From: a bacterium
GTDB lineage: Bacteria > Bacillota > Clostridia > Lachnospirales > Lachnospiraceae
NCBI GenBank assembly: GCA_023664305.1
Contig: JAMPFT010000016.1
Coordinates: 1 to 64,000, forward strand
Direction of reading: 5' to 3'
Length of the DNA stretch: 64,000 bases
The notes under the pieces are model-generated. The model did not search any database. It was not told the origin of the DNA and saw only the letters and a list, made by a program, of their open reading frames with translations. A program made the translations under genes and the position numbers. Positions within the stretch are counted from its first letter, which is position 1; each line of letters opens with the position of its first letter. This document shows, in pieces, positions 16,777 through 24,962 of this stretch.

Positions 16777-17694
16777 TTATACGCAGAATTGATCTCTCCG
16801 AACGCCCAGTGCCAGGTTATCGTCGTCCGCAATGATCGCCGTTCCGACTCCCTGCCGGGTAAAGATTTCCAGCAGAAGACAGTGCGGCACCCGCCCGTCC
16901 AGAATGTGGACGCGGCTCACGCCGTTTTCGATGGCGGCGGTGCAGTTGTGCAGCTTGGGCAGCATTCCGCCTCCCACGAATCCGCCGCTCATCAGCTTTT
17001 CCGCCTCCGACACCGTCAGCCGGGAAATAAAGCTGGACTTGTCGTTTACATCCCTGTAAAGTCCCTCGATATCGGTGAGGAACGCCAGCTTCTCCGCATT
17101 CACCGCCCGGGCGATGGCACAGGCCGCGTCGTCCGCGTTGATATTGTAGGTTGCAAAGCCGTCATCCATGCCGATGGGGGCCACGATGGGCAGAAAATCC
17201 TTTTCCAGCAGATCGTAGAGCACCTTGGGATTGACCTGAGTGATCTCCCCCACATAGCCGATATCCTGACCGTCGGCATACTTTTTCTCCACCTTTAAAA
17301 GGCCGCCGTCCTTGCCGCTGATCCCCACGGCCTTGACGCCCAGCTCCTGAACCATGGCCACAAGACTCTTGTTTACCTTGTTCAAAACCATCTCCGCGAT
17401 CTCCATGGTCTCCGCGTCGGTGACCCGCAGACCGTTGACAAAGGCGGACTCCTTGCCCACCTTTCCCACCCAGCGGCTGATCTCCTTCCCGCCTCCGTGT
17501 ACGATGATCGGCTTAAAGCCCACCAGCTTCAAAAGCGTCACGTCCTTAATCACATTCCGCTGCAGCTCCTCGTTGCTCATGGCGCTTCCGCCATATTTCA
17601 CCACGATAATCTTGCGGTTAAAACGCTGTATATAAGGCAGGGCCTCGATCAGAACCTCCGCCTTTTGAAGTACCTTTTCCATGTCCTTTTCCAT
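16777..17694 (-). CDS. argB: acetylglutamate kinase
   Basis: Phosphorylates N-acetylglutamate, second step of arginine synthesis; usually the arginine-inhibited step where ArgJ recycles acetyl groups. Of 305 aa, the amino-acid-kinase fold shows [15 protein letters not shown] (near 29), [37 protein letters not shown] and [16 protein letters not shown]. The N-terminal 25-residue helix (about [13 protein letters not shown]) is the part that builds arginine-sensitive hexamers in feedback-inhibited enzymes, so inhibition by arginine is likely. It lies 32 bp after the Nudix gene. AGGAGG is 12 bases before the first ATG; a second in-frame ATG is four codons later. Confidence 0.96.
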   Translation of the reverse strand: MEKDMEKVLQKAEVLIEALPYIQRFNRKIIVVKYGGSAMSNEELQRNVIKDVTLLKLVGFKPIIVHGGGKEISRWVGKVGKESAFVNGLRVTDAETMEIAEMVLNKVNKSLVAMVQELGVKAVGISGKDGGLLKVEKKYADGQDIGYVGEITQVNPKVLYDLLEKDFLPIVAPIGMDDGFATYNINADDAACAIARAVNAEKLAFLTDIEGLYRDVNDKSSFISRLTVSEAEKLMSGGFVGGGMLPKLHNCTAAIENGVSRVHILDGRVPHCLLLEIFTRQGVGTAIIADDDNLALGVRRDQFCV

Positions 17695-17726
17695 CTATTT
17701 CTCAATCCTCCTGATGCTATTAAGCT

Positions 17727-18164
17727 TTAGCGATAATGGGGATGATATCCGTCTTTATAAGTACAGAAGCACTCCCCGTATTCCTCCTCAAATACTCTGA
17801 GGTATTTCTCCATATGAGGCGCCAGCCTGCATTCCGACAGCTTCTCCTTCTCCAGCCAAAAGACCTTCCCCTCGTCTGTCGCTTCCTTCAGCTCACCGGT
17901 ATATTCTCTTGCTTTATACAGGAAAACAAAGTATTTATACCCTTCTTCCCCCTCCCAGTAGAAAAAACCGCTGCTCTCTAAATCCGAGATCACAAGTCCC
18001 GTTTCCTCCCGAAATTCCCGGATTGCAGAATCGTATATACTTTCACCCGGCTCCGTTTTCCCGCCGGGAAAAGCAATTCCCGTAAAACGCTTTACTCTGT
18101 CTATGACCAACACCCTGCCGTTCTTCTCCAGCATAATCATATTGGTCAGTACCGTCTCCGCCAT
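17727..18164 (-). CDS. Nudix hydrolase (MutT/8-oxo-dGTPase-like)
   Basis: A 145-aa enzyme. The Nudix box is GGKTEPGESIYDSAIREF followed by REETG, with all catalytic Glu residues. C-terminal residues are aromatic and acidic (EVFWLEKEKL-like), as in YjhB/MutT-type proteins that clean oxidised or other nucleoside diphosphates. It is placed inside the arginine cluster between argJ and argB but no arginine role is evident; it may simply be co-transcribed. AGAAGGGG is six bases before the ATG. Confidence 0.9.
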   Translation of the reverse strand: MAETVLTNMIMLEKNGRVLVIDRVKRFTGIAFPGGKTEPGESIYDSAIREFREETGLVISDLESSGFFYWEGEEGYKYFVFLYKAREYTGELKEATDEGKVFWLEKEKLSECRLAPHMEKYLRVFEEEYGECFCTYKDGYHPHYR

Positions 18165-18195
18165 CTGTATCCCCTTCTATCCCGGATTATCTGTA

Positions 18196-18298
18196 GTCAA
18201 TAACCCCCGCCGCAAGCGCAATGCGTCCAAAGGACGCTATGGTATTGACCCTCGTAGAAATCAATAATCCATGATTGCGTTGCAATCACGGTATGGAT
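18196..18298. other. structured intergenic element with two nested hairpins
   Basis: In the 180-bp argJ-Nudix gap, GTCAATA (18196-18202) pairs with TATTGAC (18243-18249) around an inner GCGTCC/GGACGC hairpin. A second stem ATCCAT/ATGGAT (267-272/293-298 of the 18 kb block) encloses GATTGC/GCAATC. This could be an RNA processing or differential-expression element between argJ and Nudix, or a small palindromic repeat. A 35-codon frame on the minus strand (18304-18197) is open behind a GCAGGAA motif but is probably by chance. Confidence 0.5.
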
Positions 18299-18344
18299 GA
18301 CCATTCGGCCATTTCCTGCCCTGAACAAGGACATTTATGCCATA

Positions 18345-19568
18345 TCAGCTGCGATAATCTGCATTTATTTTCACATAATCGTAACTCAGATCGCAGCCCC
18401 AGGCAGTGGCCTCCCCGTCTCCCATATGCATATCCACCAGGACGCATACCTCGGGCTCGGAGAGAATCTTCGTCGCCTCCTCCTCACTGTAATCGCAGGC
18501 CGTGCCGTTTCCGTATATATGGATTTCACCGCTTTTGCCCCGGAAGTACAGGTCCACGTTTTCCGGATCAAACTGCGCTCCCGAATATCCCAGCGCACAG
18601 AGGATTCTACCCCAGTTGGCATCATGTCCGAAGATGGCCGCCTTGGTCAGGGAAGAACAGATCACGGACTTCGCCAGAGTTCTGGCATCCGCTTTGGAGG
18701 CAGCTCCGATCACCTTCGTTTCAAACAGAGCTGTGGCGCCCTCCCCGTCTCCCGCCATCTTTCTCGCCAGATAGACCGTAACTTCGTGCAGGGCAGCACA
18801 GAAGGCGTCGTAGTCCTCCCCCTCCGATACGATCTCCGTATTTTCCGCCAGCCCGTTGGCCAGAATCAGAAGCGTATCGTTGGTAGAGGTGTCCCCGTCC
18901 ACCGAAATCATATTAAAGGAATCCGCCACATCCTCCCGCAGCGCCTTTGCCAGCATCTTGCGGGAAATATTGATATCCGTCGTGAGAAAGCCCAGCATAG
19001 TACCCATATTCGGGTGGATCATGCCGGAGCCCTTACACATTCCCCCCAGCGTCACCGTCTTCCCGCCGATCTGCGTCTGTACGGCGATCTCCTTCTGTAC
19101 CGTGTCCGTCGTCATGATCGCCCGGGCCGCGTCTGTCCCGGCCTCCCTGGTATCGCTCTTCGCCGCCGCCAGCTTCCGGATTCCGTCCCGGATCCGATCC
19201 ATGGGAAGCTGCATCCCGATGACGCCGGTGGAGCACACCAACACGGCCTCCGCCGGAATCCCCAAAAGCTCTCCCGCAAGTCCGGCCTCCGCCTCGCAGC
19301 TCTCCAGTCCCTGCCGTCCGGTGCAGGCGTTCGCCACGCCGGAATTTACAATCACCGCCTGGGCATAATCCGATTCCTCCACAATTTTTCTGTCCCAAAG
19401 CACCGGCGCCGCCTTCACCACATTGGTGGTAAACGTCCCCGCCGCACGGCAGGGCACCCGGCTGTACACCAGCGCCATATCCTTCCTGTCCCGATATTTT
19501 ACCGCGGCCTCCACGCCCGCAGCCTCAAAGCCCTTTGCGGCAGTCACGCCGCCGTCAATCCTCTTCAT
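18345..19568 (-). CDS. argJ: bifunctional ornithine acetyltransferase / N-acetylglutamate synthase
   Basis: Transfers acetyl from N-acetylornithine to glutamate (acetyl cycle) and can make N-acetylglutamate from acetyl-CoA. The 407-aa precursor is self-cleaved. The cleavage motif here reads KGSGMIHPNMGTMLGF, with nucleophile Thr190. The residue before it is Gly189 instead of the more usual Ala, and His replaces the usual Ala in MIAP. Other landmarks are TTNVVKAAP, STGVIG and HDANWGRI, and the C-terminal VDLYFRGKSGEIHIYGNG. AGGAGG is perfect. Presence of ArgJ means the cluster needs no separate argE; whether it is mono- or bifunctional is not decided by sequence. Confidence 0.96.
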   Translation of the reverse strand: MKRIDGGVTAAKGFEAAGVEAAVKYRDRKDMALVYSRVPCRAAGTFTTNVVKAAPVLWDRKIVEESDYAQAVIVNSGVANACTGRQGLESCEAEAGLAGELLGIPAEAVLVCSTGVIGMQLPMDRIRDGIRKLAAAKSDTREAGTDAARAIMTTDTVQKEIAVQTQIGGKTVTLGGMCKGSGMIHPNMGTMLGFLTTDINISRKMLAKALREDVADSFNMISVDGDTSTNDTLLILANGLAENTEIVSEGEDYDAFCAALHEVTVYLARKMAGDGEGATALFETKVIGAASKADARTLAKSVICSSLTKAAIFGHDANWGRILCALGYSGAQFDPENVDLYFRGKSGEIHIYGNGTACDYSEEEATKILSEPEVCVLVDMHMGDGEATAWGCDLSYDYVKINADYRS

Positions 19569-19660
19569 TTGGAATCCTCCTGTCCCGCGCTTTACCGCTT
19601 CCGTTTCGATCTTTTTTGTTTCGTGTTTTTTCGATACTATTTTGCCGCCCTGAGTTTATT

Positions 19661-19760
19661 GTTGTATTGCTGTTTTTCCGTGCTGTTGGCTGTATTGTTG
19701 TTTTGTCGTATTGCTGCTCTGCCGTACTGTTGTTTTGCCGTATTGCTGCTCTGCCGTATC
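19661..19760. repeat. 16-bp minisatellite between the GNAT gene and argJ
   Basis: Four clear tandem 16-bp units of the form GTATTGCTGCTCTGCC / GTATTGTTGTTTTGTC at 19692-19755, with degenerate copies just before. It occupies most of the 220-bp non-coding gap in the arg cluster. Confidence 0.7.
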
Positions 19761-19788
19761 AGTCGTTATCTTCTCCGCCGGAATCTTC

Positions 19789-20256
19789 TCATCCTTGATT
19801 AAAGGCCGTTATATTCGCTTCGTTTAACGTAAAATCGTAGTAATTCAGATCCTCCCGCCTCGTCCAGCCGATCTGCTTCCAAAAAGCGTTGCCGATATCG
19901 TTTTTCGTAAAAGCAATCAGACTGACCTTGTTGATCTTTTCCTCCCGCAGGGCATTCATGCAATACACCACCATAGCCCTTCCAATACCCAGCCGTCTAC
20001 AGTCCTCCCTTACGCAGACATGGTACAGACAGCCTCTTCTTCCGTCGTGTCCGCACAAAATGCCCCCTACGATATCGCCGTTTTCCGCCACAGCCACTAC
20101 GCTGGTCCCGGGATTTCTCCGCAGGAACCGCTCCACACCCTCTCTGGAATCGTCCAGACTGCGGATGCCGAACCCACGGATCGTCATCCAAAGAGCCCTC
20201 AGTCCGTCATAATCCTCCGCCGTCATCGCCCGGATCACAAATCCTTCTATCTTCAT
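19789..20256 (-). CDS. GNAT family N-acetyltransferase in the arg cluster
   Basis: A 155-aa acetyltransferase of the YpeA/RimI-like type: VVAVAENGDIVGGILCGHDG (strand 4), LYHVCVREDCRRLGIGRAMV (acetyl-CoA pyrophosphate loop with RxxGIG), and NAFWKQIGWTRREDLNYYDF. Its place between argC and argJ is suggestive of N-acetylglutamate synthesis, since small GNAT proteins can serve as ArgA in some bacteria, but this subgroup is also common as a general acetyltransferase. ArgJ would make it non-essential. Non-coding repeats flank it on both sides. Confidence 0.85.
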   Translation of the reverse strand: MKIEGFVIRAMTAEDYDGLRALWMTIRGFGIRSLDDSREGVERFLRRNPGTSVVAVAENGDIVGGILCGHDGRRGCLYHVCVREDCRRLGIGRAMVVYCMNALREEKINKVSLIAFTKNDIGNAFWKQIGWTRREDLNYYDFTLNEANITAFNQG

Positions 20257-20283
20257 CTTCCGATTTCTTTCCTTTCGTTTCCG

Positions 20284-20560
20284 TCTCTTCCGCGGTTTCC
20301 CGGTTTCTCTCTCTTTCCGCGCCCGGCTCTTTGGGGTTCCCTCTTCCGCGGCTTTCCGGTTTCTCTCTTTCCGCTCCCGGCTCTTTAGCTTCCCCTCTTC
20401 CGCGGTTTCCGGTTTCCTTCTCTTTCCGCTCCCGGCTTTTTGGGGTTCCCTCTTCCGCGGCTTTCCGGTTTCTCTCTCTTCCCGCTTCCGGCTCTTTGGG
20501 TTTCCCTCTTCCGCGGCTTTCCGGTTTCCTCCTCTTTACGCTCCCGGCTCTTTAGCTCCC
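20284..20560. repeat. 54-57-bp minisatellite, five copies, between argC and the GNAT gene
   Basis: Five head-to-tail units starting at 20284, 20341, 20395, 20450 and 20506, each beginning CTCTTCCGCGG and ending near CGGCTCTTT. The array fills nearly the whole 305-bp gap and ends two bases before the argC stop codon. Strand composition is strongly purine/pyrimidine biased. No gene in it: short open frames arise from the repeat itself. Confidence 0.9.
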
Positions 20561-20561
20561 A

Positions 20562-21620
20562 TCACGGGAAGCAGGGCGCCATCTCCAGCCCTTCGCTCTC
20601 CGGCAGCCCAAACAGCAGATTCATATTCTGCACCGCCTGTCCGGCCGCTCCCTTCACCAGATTATCCAACGCTCCCATCATGATAATACGCCCGGTGCGT
20701 TCGTCAACCGCAAAACCGATATCCACATAGTTGCTGCCCTCCACCCACTTGGTCTCCGGGCAGATTCCCGTGTTCAGCAGCCGGATAAATTTCTCTTTCC
20801 CGTAATATTTCCGGTAAATCTCCCCGATTTCCTCCGCACCGGGCAGCGTACCGTCCGCCTTCCGCTTCAGGGACGCATACTCCGTCACCAGAATCCCCCT
20901 GTTCATGGGAACCAGATGAGGGGTAAAGCTCACCGTCACCCGGCTGTTTCCCGCATAGCCCAGCTGCTCCTCGATCTCCGGCGTATGGCGATGGGAAGCC
21001 ACTCCGTAAGCCTTCATGTTTTCATTGACCTCGCAGAAGAGATTCGCCGTCTTTGCCCCGCGGCCTGCCCCGGAGGTCCCTGATTTCGCGTCAATAATCA
21101 GGGTATTGGCATCGATCAGCCCTTCCCTGACCATGGGATAAGCCGTCAGGATAGAACAGGTGGTATAACATCCCGGATTTGCCACCAGTCTCGTCCGTTC
21201 CGTAATCTGCCCCCTGTTGATCTCGCAAAGCCCGTACACCGCCTCCCCGATAAACTGCGGGGACTTGTGCTCGATGCCGTACCACTTTTCATAGACAGCC
21301 ACATCCTTGATCCTGTAATCGGCGGACAAATCCACGATTTTCACCCGGGACAGTATCTCTTCGCAAAGCGCCCCCGCCAGATAACCCTGGGGCGTCGCCG
21401 TAAAAATTACGTCCGCCTGCTTCGCCAGCTCCGGCAGATTGTCATCCTTACAGACATCCTCCACGATCTGAAACATGTTTTGATAAATCTCGCTGTAACG
21501 CCTGTCAATATAGCTTTTAGAGCCGTACCAGACAATCTGCGCGTCGGGATGATTCTTAAGAATCCTTACCAACTCTCCGCCCGCATATCCGGTAGCTCCG
21601 ATGATTCCCACTCTGATCAT
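20562..21620 (-). CDS. argC: N-acetyl-gamma-glutamyl-phosphate reductase
   Basis: NADPH-dependent reduction of N-acetylglutamyl phosphate to the semialdehyde, third step of arginine synthesis. Of 352 aa, the Rossmann start is VGIIGATGYAGGELVRIL, the catalytic Cys is in LVANPGCYTTCSILT (about 149-163), and the substrate-binding SGTSGAGRGAK and HRHTPEIEEQL segments are present. Length is normal for the type-1 enzyme. AGGAG is 10 bases before the ATG, and a promoter with candidate ArgR sites lies directly upstream. First gene of the cluster. Confidence 0.96.
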   Translation of the reverse strand: MIRVGIIGATGYAGGELVRILKNHPDAQIVWYGSKSYIDRRYSEIYQNMFQIVEDVCKDDNLPELAKQADVIFTATPQGYLAGALCEEILSRVKIVDLSADYRIKDVAVYEKWYGIEHKSPQFIGEAVYGLCEINRGQITERTRLVANPGCYTTCSILTAYPMVREGLIDANTLIIDAKSGTSGAGRGAKTANLFCEVNENMKAYGVASHRHTPEIEEQLGYAGNSRVTVSFTPHLVPMNRGILVTEYASLKRKADGTLPGAEEIGEIYRKYYGKEKFIRLLNTGICPETKWVEGSNYVDIGFAVDERTGRIIMMGALDNLVKGAAGQAVQNMNLLFGLPESEGLEMAPCFP

Positions 21621-21653
21621 AGCTTTCTCACTCCTAATCCTCTATTCTTTGTA

Positions 21654-21681
21654 ATCATACCACGTTTTGCATAAATGTCTA
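21654..21681 (-). promoter_or_regulatory. arg operon promoter with overlapping ArgR-like site
   Basis: Minus strand TAGACA (21676-21681), a 16-bp spacer and TATGAT (21654-21659). A 14-bp match to the ARG-box pattern TGNATNNNNATNCA with two mismatches (21668-21681) covers the -35 and part of the spacer, a position that would block RNA polymerase. Confidence 0.68.
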
Positions 21682-21689
21682 CTACTTTT

Positions 21690-21775
21690 TTTATTTTTAT
21701 GCACTTGTTTGAATATCGTGCGCATAAGTATGCATGATAAAATGAATATACGGCGGTTGTGTGTATTTTTATGCA
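21690..21775. promoter_or_regulatory. candidate ArgR/AhrC operator array upstream of argC
   Basis: Three further 14-bp sites fit the palindromic ARG box TGNATNNNNATNCA: 21690-21703 (one mismatch), 21721-21734 (one mismatch) and 21762-21775 (full match, TGTATTTTTATGCA). Spacings of 31 and 41 bp place them about three and four helical turns apart. Known: ArgR hexamers bind paired boxes. No argR gene is in the window. Confidence 0.6.
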
Positions 21776-21784
21776 TTTTAAACA

Positions 21785-23230
21785 TCACCGGGCAATACGG
21801 ATTTTCAACGGCTGCTCCACCCGGGGCGTGTGCCAGTTCACATCTCCCCAGGGTCTGATATCGCTGCTGTGATTTGCCCGAAGCTCCCTGCTGCCGCTGT
21901 GCTCATAAAGCCCCAGATATACCGGGCCTTCCGCCCGATAGATTCCGACCCAGGCGTCCGCGCTCTGCCAGGTGTCGTAGGCGGCCAACACCAGGCGCTC
22001 TCCGTCAAAATCACAGGCATATTCCCAGGGGAACACGGACAGCGCTTCCCTGACTCCCGACGGGGAAACCGCCGACAGCTCGCTTTGGCAGAACAGTCTG
22101 TACGCTCCGTCTTCCTCCGTAAAAAAGGCAAAGCTTCCCTGCGCCCAGGTCAGAAGAACGCCCTCTCTTTCCACTCTGATCCCGGCCCAGTACTCCGCAG
22201 CCCTTTCCCCGTCCTCCCCTTCCAGAGTCACGAAAAGAGTCTGCGCCAGGTACAGCTCACCCTCCTTCATCCGGAAAACATGCAGGGAACAGCCGTCCTC
22301 GCCGACACATACAAAGTACAGAACCTCTTTCTCTTCATCCCAGGCCATATCCGTCGCGGTCAGCCCCTCCCGCACTTCCCAGATTTTCTGACACGCGGCG
22401 ACATCCAATGTCTTCCCGTAACGCGAAGCGCTGCGGTCTTCCCCGTCCGACTCCCTGTAAGGAATATAGAAAACGCCTCCGTACGCTTCTTCTCCGGACG
22501 GCTCTTCGTCTCCCGCGGAAAAGCAATAGGACAGATAGAGCCCGTTTTCCCGGAAAGCCTCGCTGAAGACCGTCTCCCTCCCGTCAGGATCGTCGGCAAG
22601 CTTACAGTCAATCATGGTGCAGTTTCCCTCTTTGTCTTTGGCCACCGTCACAATCCGCCGCTCTTCCTGAAAGAACGGGATGGCAAGCTGCATTGCCAGA
22701 GGATCCATCCCGTCCCCCTCCATAAGAGGGTCCGAATTATAATAGACGTCGTACTCTTCACTGCAGATCAAAAACGAATAGGGATAATATTCATAATAAT
22801 CGGCCAGGTCGATTTCTTCCCGGCGGGTTTCGCCCGGCTTTGTGCGTTCCACCACATTCTTCACCGCCCTGGATAAATAAATCCCGTCCAGGTTCACCGC
22901 ATAATCCGAAACCGTTGCCCAGGCCCCGCCGCCATACCAGTCCAGCTCCTCTCTCCTTACGTTTTCCCATACTCTCGGATTGGAGGAAAAGGAAAAGCTG
23001 CTTTCGGTCTGCCCGCTTCCCAACGTATACTCCGTACTCCAGAGCAGCTTCCCCTCCCAATGGACGTCATATTCCAGTGTAATCCCTGCCTCTTCCCGGG
23101 GATCTCCGTAAATCGACGTTTCCGTGATGCTTACGGCGTCCTTCCCGCCGTTCACCCGGACGAACGCCGCGGGGACGGCGCACAGTGCCGCCAGAAAGCA
23201 GACAGCGGCTATCGCTAAGCTCTTCTTCAT
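21785..23230 (-). CDS. exported protein of unknown function in an ABC transporter operon
   Basis: A 481-aa protein with an N-terminal signal anchor (KKSLAIAAVCFLAALCAV). The rest is rich in beta strands with repeated YF-V-x-G turns, compatible with a beta-propeller or sandwich: LDVAACQKIWEVREGLTATD, VLYFVCVGEDGCSLHVFRM, LVLAAYDTWQSADAWVGIY. I do not recognise a family or catalytic motif. Its ATG overlaps the stop of the ATPase gene (ATGA), so the two are translationally coupled; a longer frame upstream to 23257 has no binding site of its own. It is the last gene of the GntR-ABC operon and may be an accessory extracytoplasmic component. Confidence 0.8.
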   Translation of the reverse strand: MKKSLAIAAVCFLAALCAVPAAFVRVNGGKDAVSITETSIYGDPREEAGITLEYDVHWEGKLLWSTEYTLGSGQTESSFSFSSNPRVWENVRREELDWYGGGAWATVSDYAVNLDGIYLSRAVKNVVERTKPGETRREEIDLADYYEYYPYSFLICSEEYDVYYNSDPLMEGDGMDPLAMQLAIPFFQEERRIVTVAKDKEGNCTMIDCKLADDPDGRETVFSEAFRENGLYLSYCFSAGDEEPSGEEAYGGVFYIPYRESDGEDRSASRYGKTLDVAACQKIWEVREGLTATDMAWDEEKEVLYFVCVGEDGCSLHVFRMKEGELYLAQTLFVTLEGEDGERAAEYWAGIRVEREGVLLTWAQGSFAFFTEEDGAYRLFCQSELSAVSPSGVREALSVFPWEYACDFDGERLVLAAYDTWQSADAWVGIYRAEGPVYLGLYEHSGSRELRANHSSDIRPWGDVNWHTPRVEQPLKIRIAR

Positions 23231-24321
23231 TTTTCTGCTCCTTCCTCCGCAGGACACGCCGGTTCACAGAAATTCGGCTCTTGGGACGTTTCCGGTTCTT
23301 TGGGTGCCTCCGGTTCTTTGAGCGCTTCCGGTTCTTTGAGCATTTCCGACTTTTCGGACACTTCCGACTCTTTGAGCGTTTCCGACTTTTCGAATGCTTC
23401 CGGCTCTTTGAGTGCTTCCGACTTTTCGAACACTTCCGGCTCTTTGAACGCTTCCGACTTTTCAGACGCTTCCGGCTCTTTGAGCGCTTCCGACTTTTCG
23501 GACGCTTCCGGCTTTTCGGACGCTTCCGGCTCTTTGGACACTTCCGGCTCTTTGGGTGCCTCCGCCGACTCGCGGGTCATCTCCTCTCCCGCAAGCTTCC
23601 ACAGTGCTTTGTTCACCCTGTCCGCCCGATAACCGTAGACTCCCTTGATATAGTCCACAAGACTGCTGCCCTGCTCCTCCAGCTCCAGGACATCCACGTC
23701 TCCCACAATTTTGCCCTTGCGCAGCAGCACGGCGCGGCCCACAAAATTCTCTACCTCCTCGATCAGATGAGTAGACAGAAACACCGTTTCACCCGGCTCC
23801 AGGATCCCCAACAGCACCTTGTAAAAATCCTCCCTGTTAAAGATATCGTTCCCTGCAAAGGGTTCGTCCATCAGGATATAATCCGCCCCCTGACACAAGG
23901 CCATGATTACCTCAAACTGGTTCTTCTGTCCCGTGGAAAACATCCGCAGCGCCTTATGGGACGGCAGCTCAAAAAACTGCATCAAAGCCTCAAACCGCTT
24001 GTCGTTGAACCGCTCAAACTGTATCCGGTAAAACTCCTGATGCGCTTTAGGGGACAAATTCGGAAAAAAGGAATGCTCGCAGGTGGCGAAGGAAAGCCTG
24101 TGGATATTGTTCCGGCCCACCTTCTCCCCGTCCAGCAGAATCTCTCCTTTGTAGGGAAGATACCCCAGAATGCATTTTAACAGGGTTGTCTTTCCGGCTC
24201 CGTTTTCGCCGAACAGGCCCACGATCTCCCCCGGGCCAAGCTTCAGATCCACCTGACTGAGCGCTTTTACCCAGCCTTCTCTTCCCGTATAAGATTTATT
24301 CAACGCCTTGATTTCCAGCAT
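23227..24321 (-). CDS. ABC transporter ATP-binding protein with Glu/Lys/Pro repeat tail
   Basis: A 364-aa ATPase of a YtrB/CcmA-like exporter. Residues 1-215 are the nucleotide-binding domain: Walker A GLFGENGAGKTTLLK, a degenerate signature MFSTGQKNQFEVI (STGQK in place of LSGGQ), Walker B YILMDEPFAGND and the H-loop VFLSTHLIEEVE. Residues about 215-255 form the usual C-terminal extension. From about 258 to 360 the protein is a run of hexapeptides such as PEASEK and PEALKE, highly charged and surely disordered. No normal family member needs such a tail. AAGGAGA sets the ATG at 24321; the frame is open to 24366. It is coupled to the downstream exported protein by an ATGA overlap. Confidence 0.92.
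   Translation of the reverse strand: MLEIKALNKSYTGREGWVKALSQVDLKLGPGEIVGLFGENGAGKTTLLKCILGYLPYKGEILLDGEKVGRNNIHRLSFATCEHSFFPNLSPKAHQEFYRIQFERFNDKRFEALMQFFELPSHKALRMFSTGQKNQFEVIMALCQGADYILMDEPFAGNDIFNREDFYKVLLGILEPGETVFLSTHLIEEVENFVGRAVLLRKGKIVGDVDVLELEEQGSSLVDYIKGVYGYRADRVNKALWKLAGEEMTRESAEAPKEPEVSKEPEASEKPEASEKSEALKEPEASEKSEAFKEPEVFEKSEALKEPEAFEKSETLKESEVSEKSEMLKEPEALKEPEAPKEPETSQEPNFCEPACPAEEGAEK
23281..23575. repeat. 18-bp minisatellite encoding the ATPase tail
   Basis: About sixteen degenerate 18-bp units, on the plus strand of the form CTTCCGGCTCTTTGAGCG alternating with CTTCCGACTTTTCGGACG. The period is a multiple of three, so copy-number change alters tail length without frameshift. 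Confidence 0.9.
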
Positions 24322-24359
24322 ACTTGTCTCCTTTCCCATTGCCGGGCCGTTCCCGGTAT

Positions 24360-24500
24360 ACGTCACGCAGGCCGCACGGGTGCTTTTCGGTTTGCCGTGT
24401 TTTCCGATCAGATTCCGGCAGCGTCACACAGGCCTGCATAGGTGCCTTTCGGTTTGTCGCGTTTTCCGGCCTGATTCCGGCAGCGTCACACAGGCCTGCA
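24360..24500. repeat. 63-bp direct repeat at the end of the permease gene
   Basis: Two full units and a partial third (core CGTCACACAGGCCTGCA, recurring at about 24423 and 24485, with a diverged copy at 24361) fill the gap between the ATPase and the small membrane gene. The last copy supplies the stop codon of the membrane gene, so the array has grown right up to and into coding sequence. Confidence 0.8.
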
Positions 24501-24962
24501 CTGCGGCGGCACCGCCAGCAGATAAATGCCGAAATAAAACAGATACAGTGCCGCCACAAACAACCCCTCCGCCAAAAGACAGAACCCCGGAGCACGGACG
24601 CAGCTGCTCAAGATCAACTCCCTGCGCGGCAGCCGCCTCATAAGATAAATGCTCTTTGTCTCATGGAAATAATACAGATAGTGATACGGTATCATGCACA
24701 GGGTAAAAAGCGCCAGCGGCAGAAACAACACTCCCGTCCCCTCTGTCAGGGACAAAAACGGCTCGGCAACCGCTCCCTGCGCCAAAACTCTCTCGTTCCC
24801 GACCCACACATACAGCCTGTTCACGGCAGAACCCAGCCGCACAAAATATCCCAGACTTAAGAAAAAGCCGAGGCCCAAAAGTGTTGCAAGTCCCCACCAT
24901 TCACGGCTTATATCGTATCCGGGCGGATAACAGTTTTTCCACTTTTCCCTAACTTTCTCCAT
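24486..24962 (-). CDS. ABC transporter membrane subunit, small
   Basis: A 158-aa membrane protein with three clear hydrophobic helices (GLATLLGLGFFLSLGYFV; FLPLALFTLCMIPYHYLYYF; LLAEGLFVAALYLFYFGIYL). The positively charged MRRLPRRELIL loop looks like the coupling segment of ABC-2-type permeases in GntR/YtrA operons. The gene overlaps the preceding permease by 14 bases. The C-terminus (VPPQCRPV) is encoded by a direct repeat and may not be native. Likely works with the ATPase and the next membrane protein. Confidence 0.78.
   Translation of the reverse strand: MEKVREKWKNCYPPGYDISREWWGLATLLGLGFFLSLGYFVRLGSAVNRLYVWVGNERVLAQGAVAEPFLSLTEGTGVLFLPLALFTLCMIPYHYLYYFHETKSIYLMRRLPRRELILSSCVRAPGFCLLAEGLFVAALYLFYFGIYLLAVPPQCRPV

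Noticed and set aside
18197-18304. 35-codon ORF in the argJ-Nudix gap
   Set aside because: It coincides with strong hairpins, has no homologue I know, and its leader is a repeat; kept only as a structured element.
20284-20560. Short open frames in the argC-GNAT gap as small proteins
   Set aside because: They only follow the repeat period and appear in several phases.
21621-21784. T-box riboswitch upstream of argC
   Set aside because: No T-box sequence, no specifier loop or terminator; ARG-box-like sites explain the region better.
24296-24595. Minus-strand frame across the 63-bp repeats
   Set aside because: It spans the end of one gene and the repeat array with no ribosome site.
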